This document shows positions 1 to 10,693 of a stretch of 64,000 bases of DNA, piece by piece (position 1 is the first letter of the stretch; each line of letters opens with the position of its first letter). A model generated the notes under the pieces. The model was not told the DNA's origin. It searched no databases and worked only from the letters and a program-made list of their open reading frames with translations. The stretch spans positions 81,269,834 through 81,333,833 of the forward strand of contig CM057475.1 in assembly GCA_030035585.1 (NCBI GenBank), written 5' to 3'. Origin of the DNA: Dugong dugon. Taxonomy: Eukaryota > Chordata > Mammalia > Sirenia > Dugongidae. Position numbers and translations under genes: made by a program.

Positions 1-375
1 AGTGACCTTATTTTAAAAAATGGTCTTTGCAGATGTAATTAAGTTAAAGTATTTGAAATGAAGTCATCCTGCATTGAGGGTGGACCCTAGACTCAAGGAC
101 TCGTGTCTTGCTAAGAAGAGGAAGGGACGCACAGACACACAGGACAGACACATAGACTGAGGCAGAGGTTGGAGCGATGCTGCCACAAGCCAAGAGCACC
201 AAGGATCCCCGGGAGCCACCGGAAGTTGGAAGAGGGTTCTCCCTCAGAGTGTCCAGAAGGGACAACATGGACGACACCTTGAATGCAGATGTCTGCCTCC
301 AGAACTGTGGAAGAATACATCTCTGATGTTTTAAGTCACCCAGCTCACGCTAACTTGTTACAGCAGCCACAGCAA
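1..375 (+). repeat. MLT1-like MaLR LTR, 3' part
   Basis: The sequence follows the usual MLT1/MaLR LTR order: 'gaccttattt', 'ctttgcagatgtaattaag', a GAGGCAGAGGTTGGAG block, a GCCACAAGCCAAG block, then 'gcctccagaactgtg' and 'ttttaagtcacccag' near the 3' end. The 5' part lies outside the window. Chance reading frames cross it on both strands but none looks like a gene. The family call rests on recognised blocks. The 3' boundary is approximate. Confidence 0.7.
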
Positions 376-1227
376 CCTCACTCATGGGTAGGCACACCTC
401 ACAGAAGCGTACTTTGCAAAGCTTTCTCAGGCCTCTCCCGTAGTCCTGGGACAGCTGTGCGGTTGATGATGGGTTAATACCGCTCTCCAGAAAGCTGCTG
501 GCCTCCCTACTTCATTTGCGATGAATAGACACATCTGGGAGGGTTGGTGGATGAATACTCTTGAGTTAGCACTTGAAGCCTTCCACACCGTGTGTTTGTA
601 CTTGAGATTACAGGATTTCCTTGTGTATCCAAGGTTAAATTTAACAATTGAAAACAATCATTAAATGAGTGCTTCCTGACGTTGTCATCATTCAAGAAGA
701 AAGGAAAAAGGAACTCGGAGGTTTCCACCTCTGTAGACCACACGGGGATTTTCCTGACTAGAGCTGCTCGTTGGGCTCCGTTTCTATGAATATTAACAAC
801 AAAACTCCCTGCAAACAGCCCTGGTATTGTCCTCCATCAGATGGCAAAATCAAGTCAATACTTATTACTCATTACGGTCTTTTATGAGAAAGGCGTCACA
901 ATATGCTGGGGCAGCTACTTTGCCTTTCGTGAACGATGCCGCAAAGACAAGATGAGCGTGATCCCTGTCTGAAATTCTTCCTGCTCTCGGTAGATGAGTG
1001 CTGTGCGACTGGGGTGCTGTGTGGGTGCTTCCTGAGACAACACCAGGCTACCCGTCACAGGGAACCCTGGACCGCCGGGTCTCGGTCTCGGGGGCCGAGC
1101 TGCCCTGCAGCCCTGAGTCCTCATCTCAGTTCTGCCTCTGTCTAGTGAATTATTGCCACGTGTTTTTGCAAAGAATGTCACCCTAGTATTGGGCTTTCTT
1201 TCCTCTCTTTGCTCTTAGAACGACCCA
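376..1227. other. Repeat-poor noncoding stretch, nothing recognised
   Basis: No repeat family or exon is recognised. Open frames of up to about 90 codons on both strands lack any family resemblance. A pyrimidine tract ending in CTTAG just before 1219 looks like a splice acceptor but runs into an L2-like 3' end. Confidence 0.4.
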
Positions 1228-1330
1228 TCATGTACCTCTTCATTCAGCCACTCAGTGAGGACTTGGAGCACCTCCCCATGACAGATGCTGTGGGAGCTGC
1301 TCTGTTCACATCAGTACCAGCAGCCATGGA
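1228..1330 (-). repeat. Possible L2/MIR-type 3' end
   Basis: The plus strand reads like the reverse of the common L2/MIR 3' end ('cattcagccactcagtgagg', 'gagcacctcc', 'gatgctgtgggagctg'), which usually reads CATTCATTCAACAAATATTT...GAGCACCTACT. Strongly diverged, so the call is weak. Confidence 0.35.
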
Positions 1331-1337
1331 ATGGACC

Positions 1338-1518
1338 CTGACTCAGGGCGACACTGCGTGTGTCAGAGGAGCACTGTGCTTCAGAGGGCTTTCAATGGCT
1401 GATTTTTCAGAAGTAGATTGCCAGGGCTTTCTTCTAAGGTACTTCTGAATGGACTTGAGCCTCCAATCTTTTGGTTAGCAGCTGAGCACATGAACTGTTT
1501 GCACCACCCAGGGACTCC
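1338..1518 (-). repeat. AfroSINE-type SINE, type 2
   Basis: Read on the minus strand it begins GGAGTCCCTGGGTGGTGCAAA and continues through the tRNA-like B-box area to 'gaaaaatcagccattgaaa' and the 'tgacacacg' block before the tail. Here 'type 2' means copies starting GGAGTCCCTGGGTGGTGCAAA with the CCAGAGG...CTACTTC middle. The RTE-like tail is diverged. No TSD was resolved. Confidence 0.75.
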
Positions 1519-1705
1519 ATTGATAGTAGTGAACAAATCAGACATAGTCTTAGAGGAAGGGGGTCCTGGAGAAATGCTCTCAGAAGCCCCCAAAGTCTGG
1601 GTAAGGGAGGCAGTGCGCCTGTGTGACTGGGGCCCAACGATATGAGATGCAAGGATGAGGAACTCAAATCTCAGAGGCCAAGTACGGCCACCTTGTTGGG
1701 AGGGT

Positions 1706-2292
1706 GTGTTGTAAAGGGTTAACTCAGCAGGCCTGGATTGTCCAAATCAGCATGATCCAAAGAAAGGTCTGGCCTTTGACCAGCTTCTGGGAGTTAACCT
1801 CTAAGTCCTTGGAAAATCCTGCCTGTCTTTGCTTGCCTGGGACCTGGGGTCACACCAGACAGTTATGCTAACAAAGTGATTTATGCTGGGGCATTGGGCC
1901 ACGCTATATCAGATGGACTCTGGAGCAGATGGAGACCAAGTCACTAAGGTTAGCCACATGGGTGGTCAGCCATGCCTACATGATCAACCCTCAATAAAAA
2001 CCCTGGACACCAGGGCTTGGGTGAGCTTCCCTGGTTGGCAATACTTCATGTGTGCTGTCACACGTGGTTACTAGGAGTATTAAGCACTGTCCACACTCCA
2101 GTGGGAGAGGACAACTGGACACTTTGACCTGGCCTCTCCTGGATCCAGCCCCAGGCACCTTTGGCTTTTGCTGATTTTAATCTCTAACCTTTCACTGTAA
2201 TAAACCACAACAATGAGTATAATGGCTTTTCTGAGTTCTGTGAGTCCTTTGAGCTAATCATGGAAACTGAGGGTGGCCTTGGAGACCCCTGA
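1706..2292 (+). repeat. ERVL-class solo LTR (family uncertain)
   Basis: The block holds features of an old ERVL-type LTR: TGTT near the 5' end, 'ccaatatcag/atggactctggagcag'-like text, 'aaaccctggacaccagggc', and near the 3' end 'ttcactgtaataaacc', which gives a polyadenylation signal AATAAA at 2199-2204. It closes near 'ggagacccctgaga'. No internal retroviral sequence adjoins it. I recognise the class but cannot fix the subfamily or the exact ends. Confidence 0.5.
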
Positions 2293-4937
2293 GAAAGATG
2301 GAGGGGGAAGAAATCACCCACTTCTACCAGTCTTACAGTCTGGGAAGAAAAACACAGATTGATTCGCTGCAGATTATCTACCACATAGAAAATGTTGGAA
2401 GAAACAAACACACCAAACAATCCCAGCAATTTTCTGGAGGTGGCAGTCTCTGGTTCTTTTACAAGAATGCTGAAGGGCAGTTTTTCTCCTCCTGGTCTTG
2501 TTGCTTGGCCAAAAAACTATAATTTAGGAGTAAATCCTTGTAATCTTGTAGCTCCTCTGTCCCTCCATGCTTCCCAGAGATGACACTTTAAAAAGTACTT
2601 TAGATGACTCAGTTTCTGAATCTTGGCATTTTGAACTTAACTGGTGCTCCACCATCTTGGTGTGTTGCAGGGTTTCTCTTCTGACGCTCACAATACTTAA
2701 TGCTGTTCATAAAATTCTGCTTAAGTGGAAAATGGTGTTTTGTCTTCAGAGACACATTTTTGTGAGAGTCCATTTCTAATTCTGTTGCAATTAACAACTC
2801 TCTTCTCCTGAGCGGGACGAAGCTCTGTCTTCACATCCCTGTGCAGTTGTTGAGGGCTTTGGCAATGAGGCTTTTTGCAAATGCGAGGTGGCTCTCCTTT
2901 TCCTATTATCCCAATGTCCTTTAATTTGCACTAGAAGTTTCTGACTCCCCCAGGCAGCCACTGAACAATTTGGGTAAGTATCTCATTATTGGCTTCCCTC
3001 CTTCTGGCTGATTGCGTTGGATGGTTTGTTATTTTGCATGCTGTCCTCTGAAGCTCATTTTTTTTTTTTTTTGTCACTAAGACTTTTCCTCGGCCTGTTT
3101 TAAACCCTGACGAACCCCATAATTCACTGAAACCCAAAATTCTTTCCGTCTCCATTCTCCATAACGTTTGCAAAAATCTCAGAAGAAACTGAAAACTGGC
3201 AGATGAGCTGGTCTCTGCGTGCTTCAAGCCTTCTCCCCCTAATGAAACGTGTTACTTTTGTTAAACGGTTTCTGTTTCACGGCATTCAATTTCTTGTCAA
3301 ATGTGATAAACAAGGGAATAGATAGGTTTTATATTAGCCTTTCATCACTCAATGGACTATTTCTCTCATAGCCTGTCTTACGGTCTCCTGGTGTTCCATT
3401 TAGCTAAAATGTGACAACAGCAGTGTCTTTGGGTGACTGAACTGTACAATATAGCACCATGGCCAGGGCTTGTTTGCTTTTAAATTACTTATTGCAGGTA
3501 CAACCGCCTTGCTTACTGAGTGCTTTAGTTAATTGCTATTTTAGCTTCGTTTGTCTGGTTTCCAAATTTATCCCAAGCCCAGTATTACTCTTCCTAATCT
3601 ATCCCTTATTCTCCGTCATCATCGAGCTCTTATTGCAGGAGTCAGTTATCATCTCTCTTTATTTCTCTCATCTTGAGCTGCCATCTTGTTCTTTGCCTGT
3701 GTGCCTGTTTCGAATTGATTTGGCTTTAACCTTTCTACCTTAGATATTTTTAGCTGTGTCTTTAAAACCAGATGATGTGGATTGTTATAGATGCCATTTA
3801 CACAGTAAATGATTTGCTTGGATTTTTAAAATTTAGGAAACATTTTCCTATCTAAAAGAGATTTGCTGAGCAAGATTTTTTGACCTGCTTTATGAGTCTG
3901 TGAGCACTTTGGTGGCTCCAGATGGTAGTGACACTTCTGTGATTAATTCCCCCACACAGCGGAGTGAAGGTGGACCTGATGCTCAGGAGGCAAGACTGCA
4001 TCAGCAGTAATATGGCCTTGATCCATTGGGATTCAAATTGCTGAGAATATTTAACAAACATGCTTCAAAAATAATGTTCTCCTCATTTCTATCTTCTTGT
4101 TCTCGATACCCTGTCTCTTTCTATCAGGGACTTTTAGATATAACTTTTTTTGACACTTTGATATCTCCTTCTTCTTCTGGAAATTGGTGTTGACACTTTT
4201 CTATAAAGACATTGAACTTTGATGCTCTCTATACGGAACTCAATTGAACTCTTCAGAAAACTCATTCATTTTCTTTTGGCTTATAGGAAAGGAACACAGA
4301 GGTGAACTTACCAATTTCTCCGTGGAAAGTAGAAATTTAAAGGTTTTAGAAAAGTCAGGGTTTGGAGATCTTAATATATTCCCTTGCTGAGCAGCAGTGA
4401 GGAAGTCCTCGATATTTCCTGGTTTTACACTTTTGAAATGGCTTCTTAGCTACATGGTGCGCAGGGGCTGATGTGGGAGGCTTGCCGATGACGACGTAAT
4501 AGTAGGACGGATTCTGATTACTAGCCTGCGAAAGAGGCCCTTTGCAAGGGTGTTTAAACGTGGGTGTTTAGGAGAAATTCACATTAATGCGGAGGCTGTT
4601 TTAAAATAAAAATTGCCTTAAGTATGAGAAAGGTAATTAAACGCTTTAGTTCTGAAACTTTTAATAGTGATTCCTAGGGCTTATGGGCAAATCTTTCCAT
4701 TAAATACCATCCTTAATGGAAACTATGTTAGAAACACTGTTCTCTTCTTACTATTTCCTTAGGGATAGAGGTCTAGCTGGCTCCCCAGACCTTCCCCACA
4801 GAAGCAGGACCAGTGTCCCCACAGGGAAGTCCAGACAAAAGGACACTCCTGGGCACACAGCAGCCCCAAATCACAGCCTTCACATTTGCTTTAGAAGAGT
4901 TGCCCTTATGCCCTCTGCCATATAAAAAAAGAAGCTA
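2293..4937. other. Noncoding stretch, nothing recognised
   Basis: About 2.6 kb without a repeat I can name. It is AT-rich, with a 13-nt poly-T at 3058-3072. A hydrophobic-looking plus-strand frame at 3459-3743 reflects T-rich composition and has no recognisable domain. Parts could be diverged old repeats. Confidence 0.4.
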
Positions 4938-4992
4938 TTTTGATAAAATAAATATAACATAGAAGTTGTCATTTTAACCATTTCTAAGTGTA

Positions 4993-5107
4993 TCTATAGG
5001 ACAAAGTAGAACTGTCCCATCTGGTTTCTAAGGAACAGATGGTGGATTCGAACTGCCAACCTTTTGGTTAGCAGCCGAGCTCTTAACTACTGTGCCACCA
5101 GGGCTCC
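4993..5107 (-). repeat. AfroSINE-type SINE, type 1, partial
   Basis: On the minus strand it runs from GGAGCCCTGGTGGCACAG through the B-box-like 'ggcagttcgaatccacc' to 'ctttgtcctatag', and lacks the last tail segment. 'Type 1' means copies starting GGAGCCCTGGTGGCGCAGTGG with CCTATGGGGCAGTTCTACTC in the middle. It sits inside the L1 tail. Confidence 0.85.
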
Positions 5108-5203
5108 AATGTACAATCCAGTGCTATTAACTGTATTCACAACGTTGTGCAACCATCACCATCATTTATTTCCAAAACGTTTTCATCACCCTAAACAGAC
5201 ACT

Positions 5204-5403
5204 AAAAGGAGCCTGGTGTCACAGTGGTTAAGTACTTGGATGCTAATCGGAAGGTTGGTGGTTCATATCCTCACAGTGGCTTCAAGGAGGAAAGATCTGG
5301 AGATTTGCTTCCGTAATGATTACAGCCTAGAAAAATCACATGGGGCAGTTCCACTCTGTCACCGCTATGAGTCAGAATTGACTCGACAGCACCTAACAAC
5401 AAC
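5204..5403 (+). repeat. AfroSINE-type SINE, type 1, with TSD
   Basis: Starts at about 5207 with GGAGCCTGGTGTCACAGTGG and ends CGACAGCACCTAACAACAAC. Perfect 10-bp target-site duplications AACAGACACT lie at 5194-5203 and 5404-5413, inside L1 sequence. The AAC-rich tail is the RTE-type 3' end, which suggests RTE-driven insertion after the L1 had fixed. Confidence 0.92.
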
Positions 5404-5439
5404 AACAGACACTTGTGTCCCTTAAGCCTGCATGTGGAA

Positions 5440-5775
5440 GGAAGGAGGAGTGTGAGGTCATGGTAGTTATTCCTCTGGCCCCCACCTTCCATGGGATTTT
5501 CTTCCTGGGGCAGTTGATGTCCTCACTGAGGGTCCCGGCTTCTCTCCAGGTGGCCCTTGCTACAGACCCTCTCCTTCTGGGCTCGGGGGCTACTTTCTCT
5601 CCTCTTCCTTTTGGGTCTAGTGGTGGTGACAGCTCCTCATTAAATAGTTACTGTGCGATCCCAAGTGGCTCTTCTCTGCCCTGTCCACACCCTTGTAAAC
5701 AGTAGCCTTATTAAACTCCTACTGAATTACTCTAATCCGTGCTTGCCATGTGCTTCTTGCTGGGGCCCTGACACA
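5440..5775 (+). repeat. Possible LTR-type repeat, 3' end
   Basis: The end 'tagccttattaaactcct...gtgcttgccatgtgcttc...ggggccctgacaca' resembles the 3' end of an old mammalian LTR-like repeat (TTTATTAAACTC...TGCCATCTG...GGACCCTGAC). The 5' part is not recognisable. Confidence 0.3.
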
Positions 5776-6118
5776 AAGAGGCTGTTTAGAAGACATGGTC
5801 AGATGTGGGCACTGCAAACCTATACAAAGAGGGGCTGGGGTCAGGGTGAAGGAAACATCCAGGCCATGACTCCCCACAGGGAGGGAGCTAGGATGTAAAC
5901 ATCATGACTCGAACTCTTTCCTCTCTCTGATCTGCCAGGGCTCCCACTGGTCAAACCCAATGGAAGCCAGATGGGGAGGGGCTATGGGTATTGTCCACAT
6001 AGGCCAGTGTCCTCCTTGTTTGGGGCCTGGGATTAAGGATATCCAGCACATGCATTCTGTATTAAAGTGGTCATTGATTCTATAATTAATAAATACACAT
6101 ATGTTAGGAGATATGCTC

Positions 6119-6799
6119 TTTTTTTTTTTTTCAGTAAAACAAAAAGAAAGTTTTATTTGGCATATATTCAAAAACAGCAGAAGTGGGAGGTAGACAAGCA
6201 TGTGGCTAGAGCTATGTCTGCCCGAGTCCAAGGAAATATCACAGAACAGACAAAAGTGGGAAAACGGACAAGCATGCTGGCACAGCCTTGTCTGCCTGAG
6301 TCCAAAGAATATTACAGAATAGGTAAGAATGGGAAAACGGACAAGCATGCTGGCACAGCCTTGTCTGCCCGAGTCCAAAGAACCATGACAGAGCCATCAG
6401 TATATATTAACATTACAAATGGGCAAAACCATTGAAAGCTTCACCTTTTCACAGATTGGCTAGAAACTGTGATCCTACATTCTGAATTGTCTTTCTTAAC
6501 AATCATTGGTACAGGTTTCAGTAATGGCAGTCAGGAGGGTCTTCATTAGTCCAACAAATTTCTATTCACTAAATGCTAATAGAAAAAGGTAAGAGTGGAA
6601 AGTCTTCTGTGTTAGGTTTGATTGTCCTCTTGTGAAAACTTCCTAAAAGATATTTTCCAAGATTATCTTAGCTATTGTCTTTATATCTCAGGGCCCAGTT
6701 GATGTGTCCTTGTGAGTCCTTGTGAGCCCAGCTCCAGCTGGGTCACATTCTGTATGCTCAAGGAGTGGAATAATAACTCCAATATTATTTCCTAAATCA
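6119..6799 (-). repeat. ERV 3' LTR-like end with poly(A) tail
   Basis: Minus-strand reading: a polypurine tract AAAAGGAGGGG (plus 6811-6801) is followed by TGATTTAGG, the expected LTR start, at 6799. Downstream lie a TATA-like 'gatataaag' near 6687 and three 73-bp repeats. AATAAA sits at 6157-6152, and a 13-A run starts 20 nt later at 6131. This order is that of a retroviral 3' end which stops at the polyadenylation site. I infer a polyadenylated ERV transcript that was copied back, since no U5 follows. No TSD was found, so the tail reading is not proven. Confidence 0.5.
6184..6385 (-). repeat. 73-bp tandem repeat in the ERV LTR-like region
   Basis: Units start at 6184, 6257 and 6330 with 'gtgggaaaacggacaagcat' as the common core. 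The first unit is more diverged; the second and third are nearly identical over about 55 bp, and the last is partial. Units share 'gcacagccttgtctgcc' and 'gagtccaaag'. Retroviral LTRs often hold such direct repeats. Confidence 0.85.
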
Positions 6800-7005
6800 G
6801 CCCCTCCTTTTGATCAGAGATTGGAAATAACACATCGATGATCAATACCTGGACTTAGTCAAGCTCTTAGATGGCGGCCATTGCAGGCTCTTTAAACTCA
6901 TGGTGCTGGTTTTCCACTGGATACCAGCTGGTTCTTCAGCAGGGTCTTAAGTAAAAGCGATGTTCTCATCAATCACATTGCCAGAGTGAGCAGACTCAAT
7001 GTACA

Positions 7006-7206
7006 TCAACAGTTTAGCCCAAGGCCTTCTTTGTATTTTAGGTGTGGAAGACAATAGAGGATAAATTTTATTATGCCTAATACTATCAGGATGTAGACTA
7101 AGAATATTACTGTTCCTTGCAGTAGTGATCTAGCCCATGTACTTACTCCTGATGGTAACCAACCAAACAAATCTGGTGTTTGTAAGGGTGTGACAGTGTG
7201 TAACAT
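7006..7206 (-). pseudogene. ERV env transmembrane-region remnant
   Basis: A minus-strand frame of about 66 residues starts next to the poly-T run at 7210-7233. It shows LFGWLPS, then ARSLLQG, then a strongly hydrophobic stretch of about 20 residues and a CLP ending. This resembles the end of a retroviral Env TM subunit: WLP motif, LLQG, membrane span, short tail. The polypurine tract and LTR-like start lie about 200 bp downstream, in the order expected of a provirus. The rest of env and all gag/pol are absent, so the piece is a 5'-truncated relic and not a working gene. A chance hydrophobic frame cannot be excluded. Confidence 0.5.
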
Positions 7207-7209
7207 ACC

Positions 7210-7233
7210 TTTTTTTTTTTTTTTTTTTTTTTT
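7210..7233. repeat. Poly-T run (24 nt)
   Basis: An unbroken run of 24 T on the plus strand, directly upstream of the env remnant on the minus strand. It may be the poly(A) tail of an older minus-strand retroposon into which the ERV copy was inserted. Confidence 0.9.
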
Positions 7234-7494
7234 AATAATTGATGGGGATGAACTATCAAAACACTTTGGAAACCACAGACTTGAAAGGTGATTCTCAAAT
7301 GCTTAGATCTATGGATAGAATGTAGATACTTTACCATTCATTGATAACTGACAATTTGATGAAGACATGTGGGGCCATAGGGCTTAGAAATTGATTGCTG
7401 GCAACTATTAGAGCTGAGCTGAGATGAGTCCAATGAGATGTAAAATCAATAAAATGAAAACCTGTAGATTCCATCAGCCACAGTCCCCCCTGAA

Positions 7495-7690
7495 TAGAGG
7501 ATTTCTGCTCCAGAAGGGAGGCTATCGGAATAATCTTGGTGAGAGGTTGGTGGCTTGGAGCAAGGCGGTGGCAATGGGGATAGTGCACAAATTCTTGGTA
7601 CAATTTGCAGGTGGAAACTACAGAATTGCTGATGGATTGGACAGAGGTGTGAGAGAGAGGAGTCGAGAGTGACATGAAGTTTGTTGTCTT
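7495..7690 (-). repeat. L2-clade LINE reverse-transcriptase relic, part 1
   Basis: The plus-strand text ('gaggttggtggcttggagc', 'gctgatggattggacag', 'gagaggagtcgagagtgac') is the reverse of an L2-type RT segment whose protein normally holds a LDYCNSLL-like core and TPHIQSI. Frames are broken. The relic continues at about 8321 after an inserted LTR. Confidence 0.5.
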
Positions 7691-7789
7691 GAACAACGGA
7701 AAGAACAGGGCTGCCACTAATAAGAAGACAGAAGCTGTGGGAGGGGCTGGTTGGGACAAATGTCAAAGCTTGGTGTTGGACATGCTGCA

Positions 7790-8320
7790 TTTGAGATGCT
7801 ATGGCTGCAACACTTTTTACCTTCCCTGTGCCCACGCCCCCTTACAATGTGATTTTGCTATTCCCCCTCATCAAGAGGTGTAGTCTAGCTCCCCAACCTT
7901 TGATGGCCTTGCTTTGGCCAATAAAACTCAGAAGTGATGCTGCACAACGTCTGTGCCTAGGCCCCAAGAGGCTTTGCAGTGTCTGCCCTCACTGTCTTAA
8001 AGAACTGCCCTGAGACCACCAGGAAGCTCTGGCTAGGCTGCAGTAGGATCCAAAGCCATGTGGAACAGAGACAAGAAATCCTAGCTGAAGCCCCCAGAGC
8101 CAACAGCCAGAACCAGGCACCAAACATGTGAGTGAGCCCATTTGAAGCCATCCAACTCGAGTCAAGTGCCCAGTGATGCATCTGTGTGAGTGACCCCAGT
8201 AGAAGAGCCACCCAGCTGAGTCCTGCTCAATTTGCTGATCCACAGGATCGTGAGCAAATAGATTTTTTAGGTCACTAGAATTTAGAGTGGGTTGTTAAGC
8301 AGAAATAGATAACTGATAAA
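7790..8320 (+). repeat. MaLR-like LTR inserted in L2
   Basis: The segment contains 'ggccttgctttggccaataa', 'catgtggaacagagac', 'gagcca(c)ccagctgag' and ends 'gtgggttgttaagcagaaat' plus 'agataactgata', which is the typical end of MLT1-type LTRs (GGGTGGTTTGTTACGCAGCAATAGATAACTGATA). L2 text lies on both sides in the same orientation, so this LTR is the younger insertion. Confidence 0.55.
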
Positions 8321-8700
8321 GGTGTTGGCCTGACATTCAAGAGCAGATGTTGCAGAAGCTATTGGCTCTGTGGACCTCAGGCTCAGGGGAAAGGTCTGGG
8401 CTGGATTCATCTCGGCCTGAATGAGACCACCAAGGGCGTGGAGCTAGGAAAAAGAAGTGGTTGAAGGCAGAGCCTAAGGAGATCCAGCATGCAGAGGTCA
8501 TGGAAATGAGGAAGAATCAGCAAAACAGGAGCAGCCAGGATGGGAGGGAAGAAACCAGGAGAGGGTGGCCTCCTGGGGGTCAAGAGAAGCATGGGTTTCC
8601 AGGAGGAGTGAGGGAAGAACTGTGCTGAGGGCTACGGATAGGTCAGGGGTAATGGGGGTGGAGAAATGACCACGGGAAAAGACAACATGGTGGAGGGGGC
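8321..8700 (-). repeat. L2-clade LINE relic, part 2
   Basis: Minus-strand L2-type ORF2 text upstream (on the element) of the piece at 7495-7690: 'gaaaccaggagagggtggc', 'caggaggagtgagggaag', 'gataggtcaggggtaatg'. It is heavily mutated with no intact frame. Confidence 0.4.
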
Positions 8701-9099
8701 AAAACCCAAGGGGTGGGGCTGAAGAGGGAACCGCCCAGCCTATCCACAAATCCAATACCCTAACCCCCTTTTATCTCCTTTCTTCCTGCTTCATCTTCTT
8801 TCCTTAGCATGCACCACGATCAAACTTGCCACAGAAGACACCCATTGATCTTGCGTCTTGTCCATTCCCGTGTGAATGGCTTTGTGCGGTGAGGATCTTG
8901 TCTCTTGTGGGCACCACTGCACCCCTAGTCTTGAGAGCAGTGCCTGACAGTGCTGTACGTGCAAGGTACCTTAACGTGGCATCAGACCTGCGAGCTCCTC
9001 AGCCGAGGCTAAAGTAACCCAGCAACTTAGAGACCAGGGCTGAAACCCACAACTCCTGCCTCCCCCTCCAGACGCTTTCACACCTTCAAACTGCTGCAT
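8701..9099. other. Noncoding, possibly L2/MIR-derived
   Basis: No gene seen. 'gtctcttgtgggcaccactg' to 'gagcagtgcctgacag' (8895-8950) faintly recalls an L2/MIR 3' end. Confidence 0.3.
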
Positions 9100-9535
9100 T
9101 TTATTTTCATCCATTTAAACTCAGCCTCAGGTTAAGATCATAGTTTCTTAGTGCCTGGCACATTGTTGTTGTTAGGTGCTATCGAGTTGGTTCTGACTCA
9201 TGGTGACCCCGTGTACAACAGAACGAAACATGGCCCAGTCCTGCGCCCTCCTCACAGTCGTTGCTATGAGTAAGCCCATTGTTGCAGCCACTGTGCCAAT
9301 CCATCTCATTGAGCGTCTTCCTCTTTTTCACTAACCCTCTACTTTGCCAAGTATGATGTCCTTCTCCGTGGACTGGTCCCTCCTGATAACATGGCTAAAG
9401 TATGTGAGATGTAGTCTTGCCGTCCTTGCTTCTAAGCAGCATTCTGGTTGTACTTCTTCCAAGACAGATACATTCGCCTGGCACATAGTAGGCACTTACT
9501 AAAATTTATTGGATGAATAAATGAATAAAAGTAAA
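9100..9535 (+). repeat. L2/MIR-type 3' end, split by an RTE fragment
   Basis: After taking out 9164-9475 and one TSD copy, the sequence reads 'tagtgcctggcacatagtagg' then 'cacttactaaaatttattgg' and 'atgaataaatgaat'. This is the standard 3' end of L2 or MIR elements. The RTE fragment is therefore younger. Confidence 0.65.
9164..9475 (-). repeat. RTE/BovB-type LINE 3' fragment with TSD
   Basis: Minus-strand text encodes the C-terminal end of an RTE-type reverse transcriptase (FGHVI-like, LEKDIM, GK.EG motifs), then a short 3' end and AAC repeats (plus-strand TTGTTGTTG at 9165). Perfect 11-bp TSDs GCCTGGCACAT at 9153-9163 and 9476-9486 mark the insertion. The fragment is 5'-truncated at about 310 bp. 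Confidence 0.88.
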
Positions 9536-10189
9536 CACATAAACTCAATATTTCACATATTTATTTTATTCTGTGTTAATTGCTACTCCAAAGCTGACAT
9601 TTCTCCCATCTGCGCTAGAAGAAAGCCCGCATGTCCACTAATGAAGACACTTCATCCCCCAAAAGGGGAGCTGCTTAAGGGAAAGCTGTTAGCAAATACC
9701 TCACAAGATGTTAAAAATTAAAGTTTAATTTTTTGCTATTGTTTGCAGTTTAATTATGCTGCATTCCTTTGGCAAGACATGCTTCAGCCTGGGGCCATTT
9801 AACATTTATAAATGTGTTTGGTATTGATTTTGGAGCAACAACTGTAGACACACAGCTTGGTTATCAGTGATCCATCTTCAGCAGAGTGGGAGCCAGGTGC
9901 CCAGGAATGCCACCCGGAATCCTGTTTGGGGGCATTATGGATGAGCTTTTCTGGAACATCAAGCTGCTGCCCTGCAAGTCTGGGAGACATTCGCTTTTCC
10001 AGTGGCAGATACCTTTGAAGTCAGGATAACTTGTGGCTCTTGGCAAGCAAGCCTTTCCAGAAACAACAAAGCCCTTTTAATGATGACCACACAGCTGTCT
10101 CTGGCCAGCTCTCTGACCCACAGGGGTGACACATCTGAGCAGCCTCGGGTTACAGGTAGTTGATGCTGGTCAGGGTTGTACTGATCAGG
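9536..10189. other. Noncoding stretch, nothing recognised
   Basis: No repeat or exon recognised. AT-rich at first, then mixed composition. Confidence 0.4.
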
Positions 10190-10460
10190 ACTGGGGAGGT
10201 GGTGCTGAGCTAACAACCAGCCTCCAACTCTCAGTGGCTTAGAGCAACCGATGCTTGTTAGTTCCCTGTTCCTGCTATATGTCTCACATGGTGCTCTCTC
10301 CACGCAGTCACTCAGAGATCCAGGATCATGGGATGCTGCAGCCGCAATACAAGGTTCAGGTTTTCTGATGTCAGGGGGACAGGACTTGGAGAATCCCACA
10401 ATGCTCTTACATTTTCTGTCCAGAATTGGTTCACTTCATCTGTCATGTCAAAGAAAATCC
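10190..10460 (-). repeat. MaLR-like LTR fragment
   Basis: The plus strand holds 'aactctcagtggcttagagc' followed by 'ctcacatggtgctctctcc', close to the reverse of an MLT1-type LTR 3' half (AACTCAGTGGCTTAAAAC). Diverged, boundaries uncertain. Confidence 0.45.
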
Positions 10461-10693
10461 ACAGTCATGTCTGATCCTGAGGGGGCGGAGGAAGAGGGAA
10501 CTCCTTAGGCACAGAAGAAGAGGGGACTGGAGATACTGGGGAGTCCTGGGAAGCCAAGGCTGGCACCCAGGGCCTTGTCCAGAGCCCTGGGAGAGCTGGC
10601 AGCTGGAGCCAGTGGGAGTCCAGCAGTGGCCTGGTGGGGTCTGGGCACGGGGGTCTCTGAGTTCCTCGGAGTCTGGTATTGAGAGCTGGAGGA

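Larger units (their letters stand above)
4938..5430 (-). repeat. Old L1 3' UTR, split by two SINEs
   Basis: Plus-strand text 'aaataaatataac', 'gtcattttaaccatttct', 'gtacaatccagtgctatta' and 'cacaacgttgtgcaaccatc' is the reverse of the L1M-type 3' end. The element is cut by one SINE at 4993-5107 and by another at 5204-5403. After removing both, the L1 text reads through ('...ccctaaacagacact' to 'tgtgtcccttaagcc'). Confidence 0.7.

Noticed and set aside
1209-1448. Exon-like frame after a pyrimidine tract ending CTTAG
   Set aside because: The sequence reads as a reversed L2/MIR 3' end followed by a minus-strand SINE; the frame has no family resemblance.
3459-3743. Small membrane protein
   Set aside because: Hydrophobic residues come from T-rich codons; no flanking gene structure.
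5902-6378. 158-codon minus frame with repeated peptides
   Set aside because: The repeats come from the 73-bp units in the ERV LTR-like region; 73 is not a multiple of three.
6119-7233. Intact provirus
   Set aside because: No gag or pol, one LTR-like end only, env cut to its last part.
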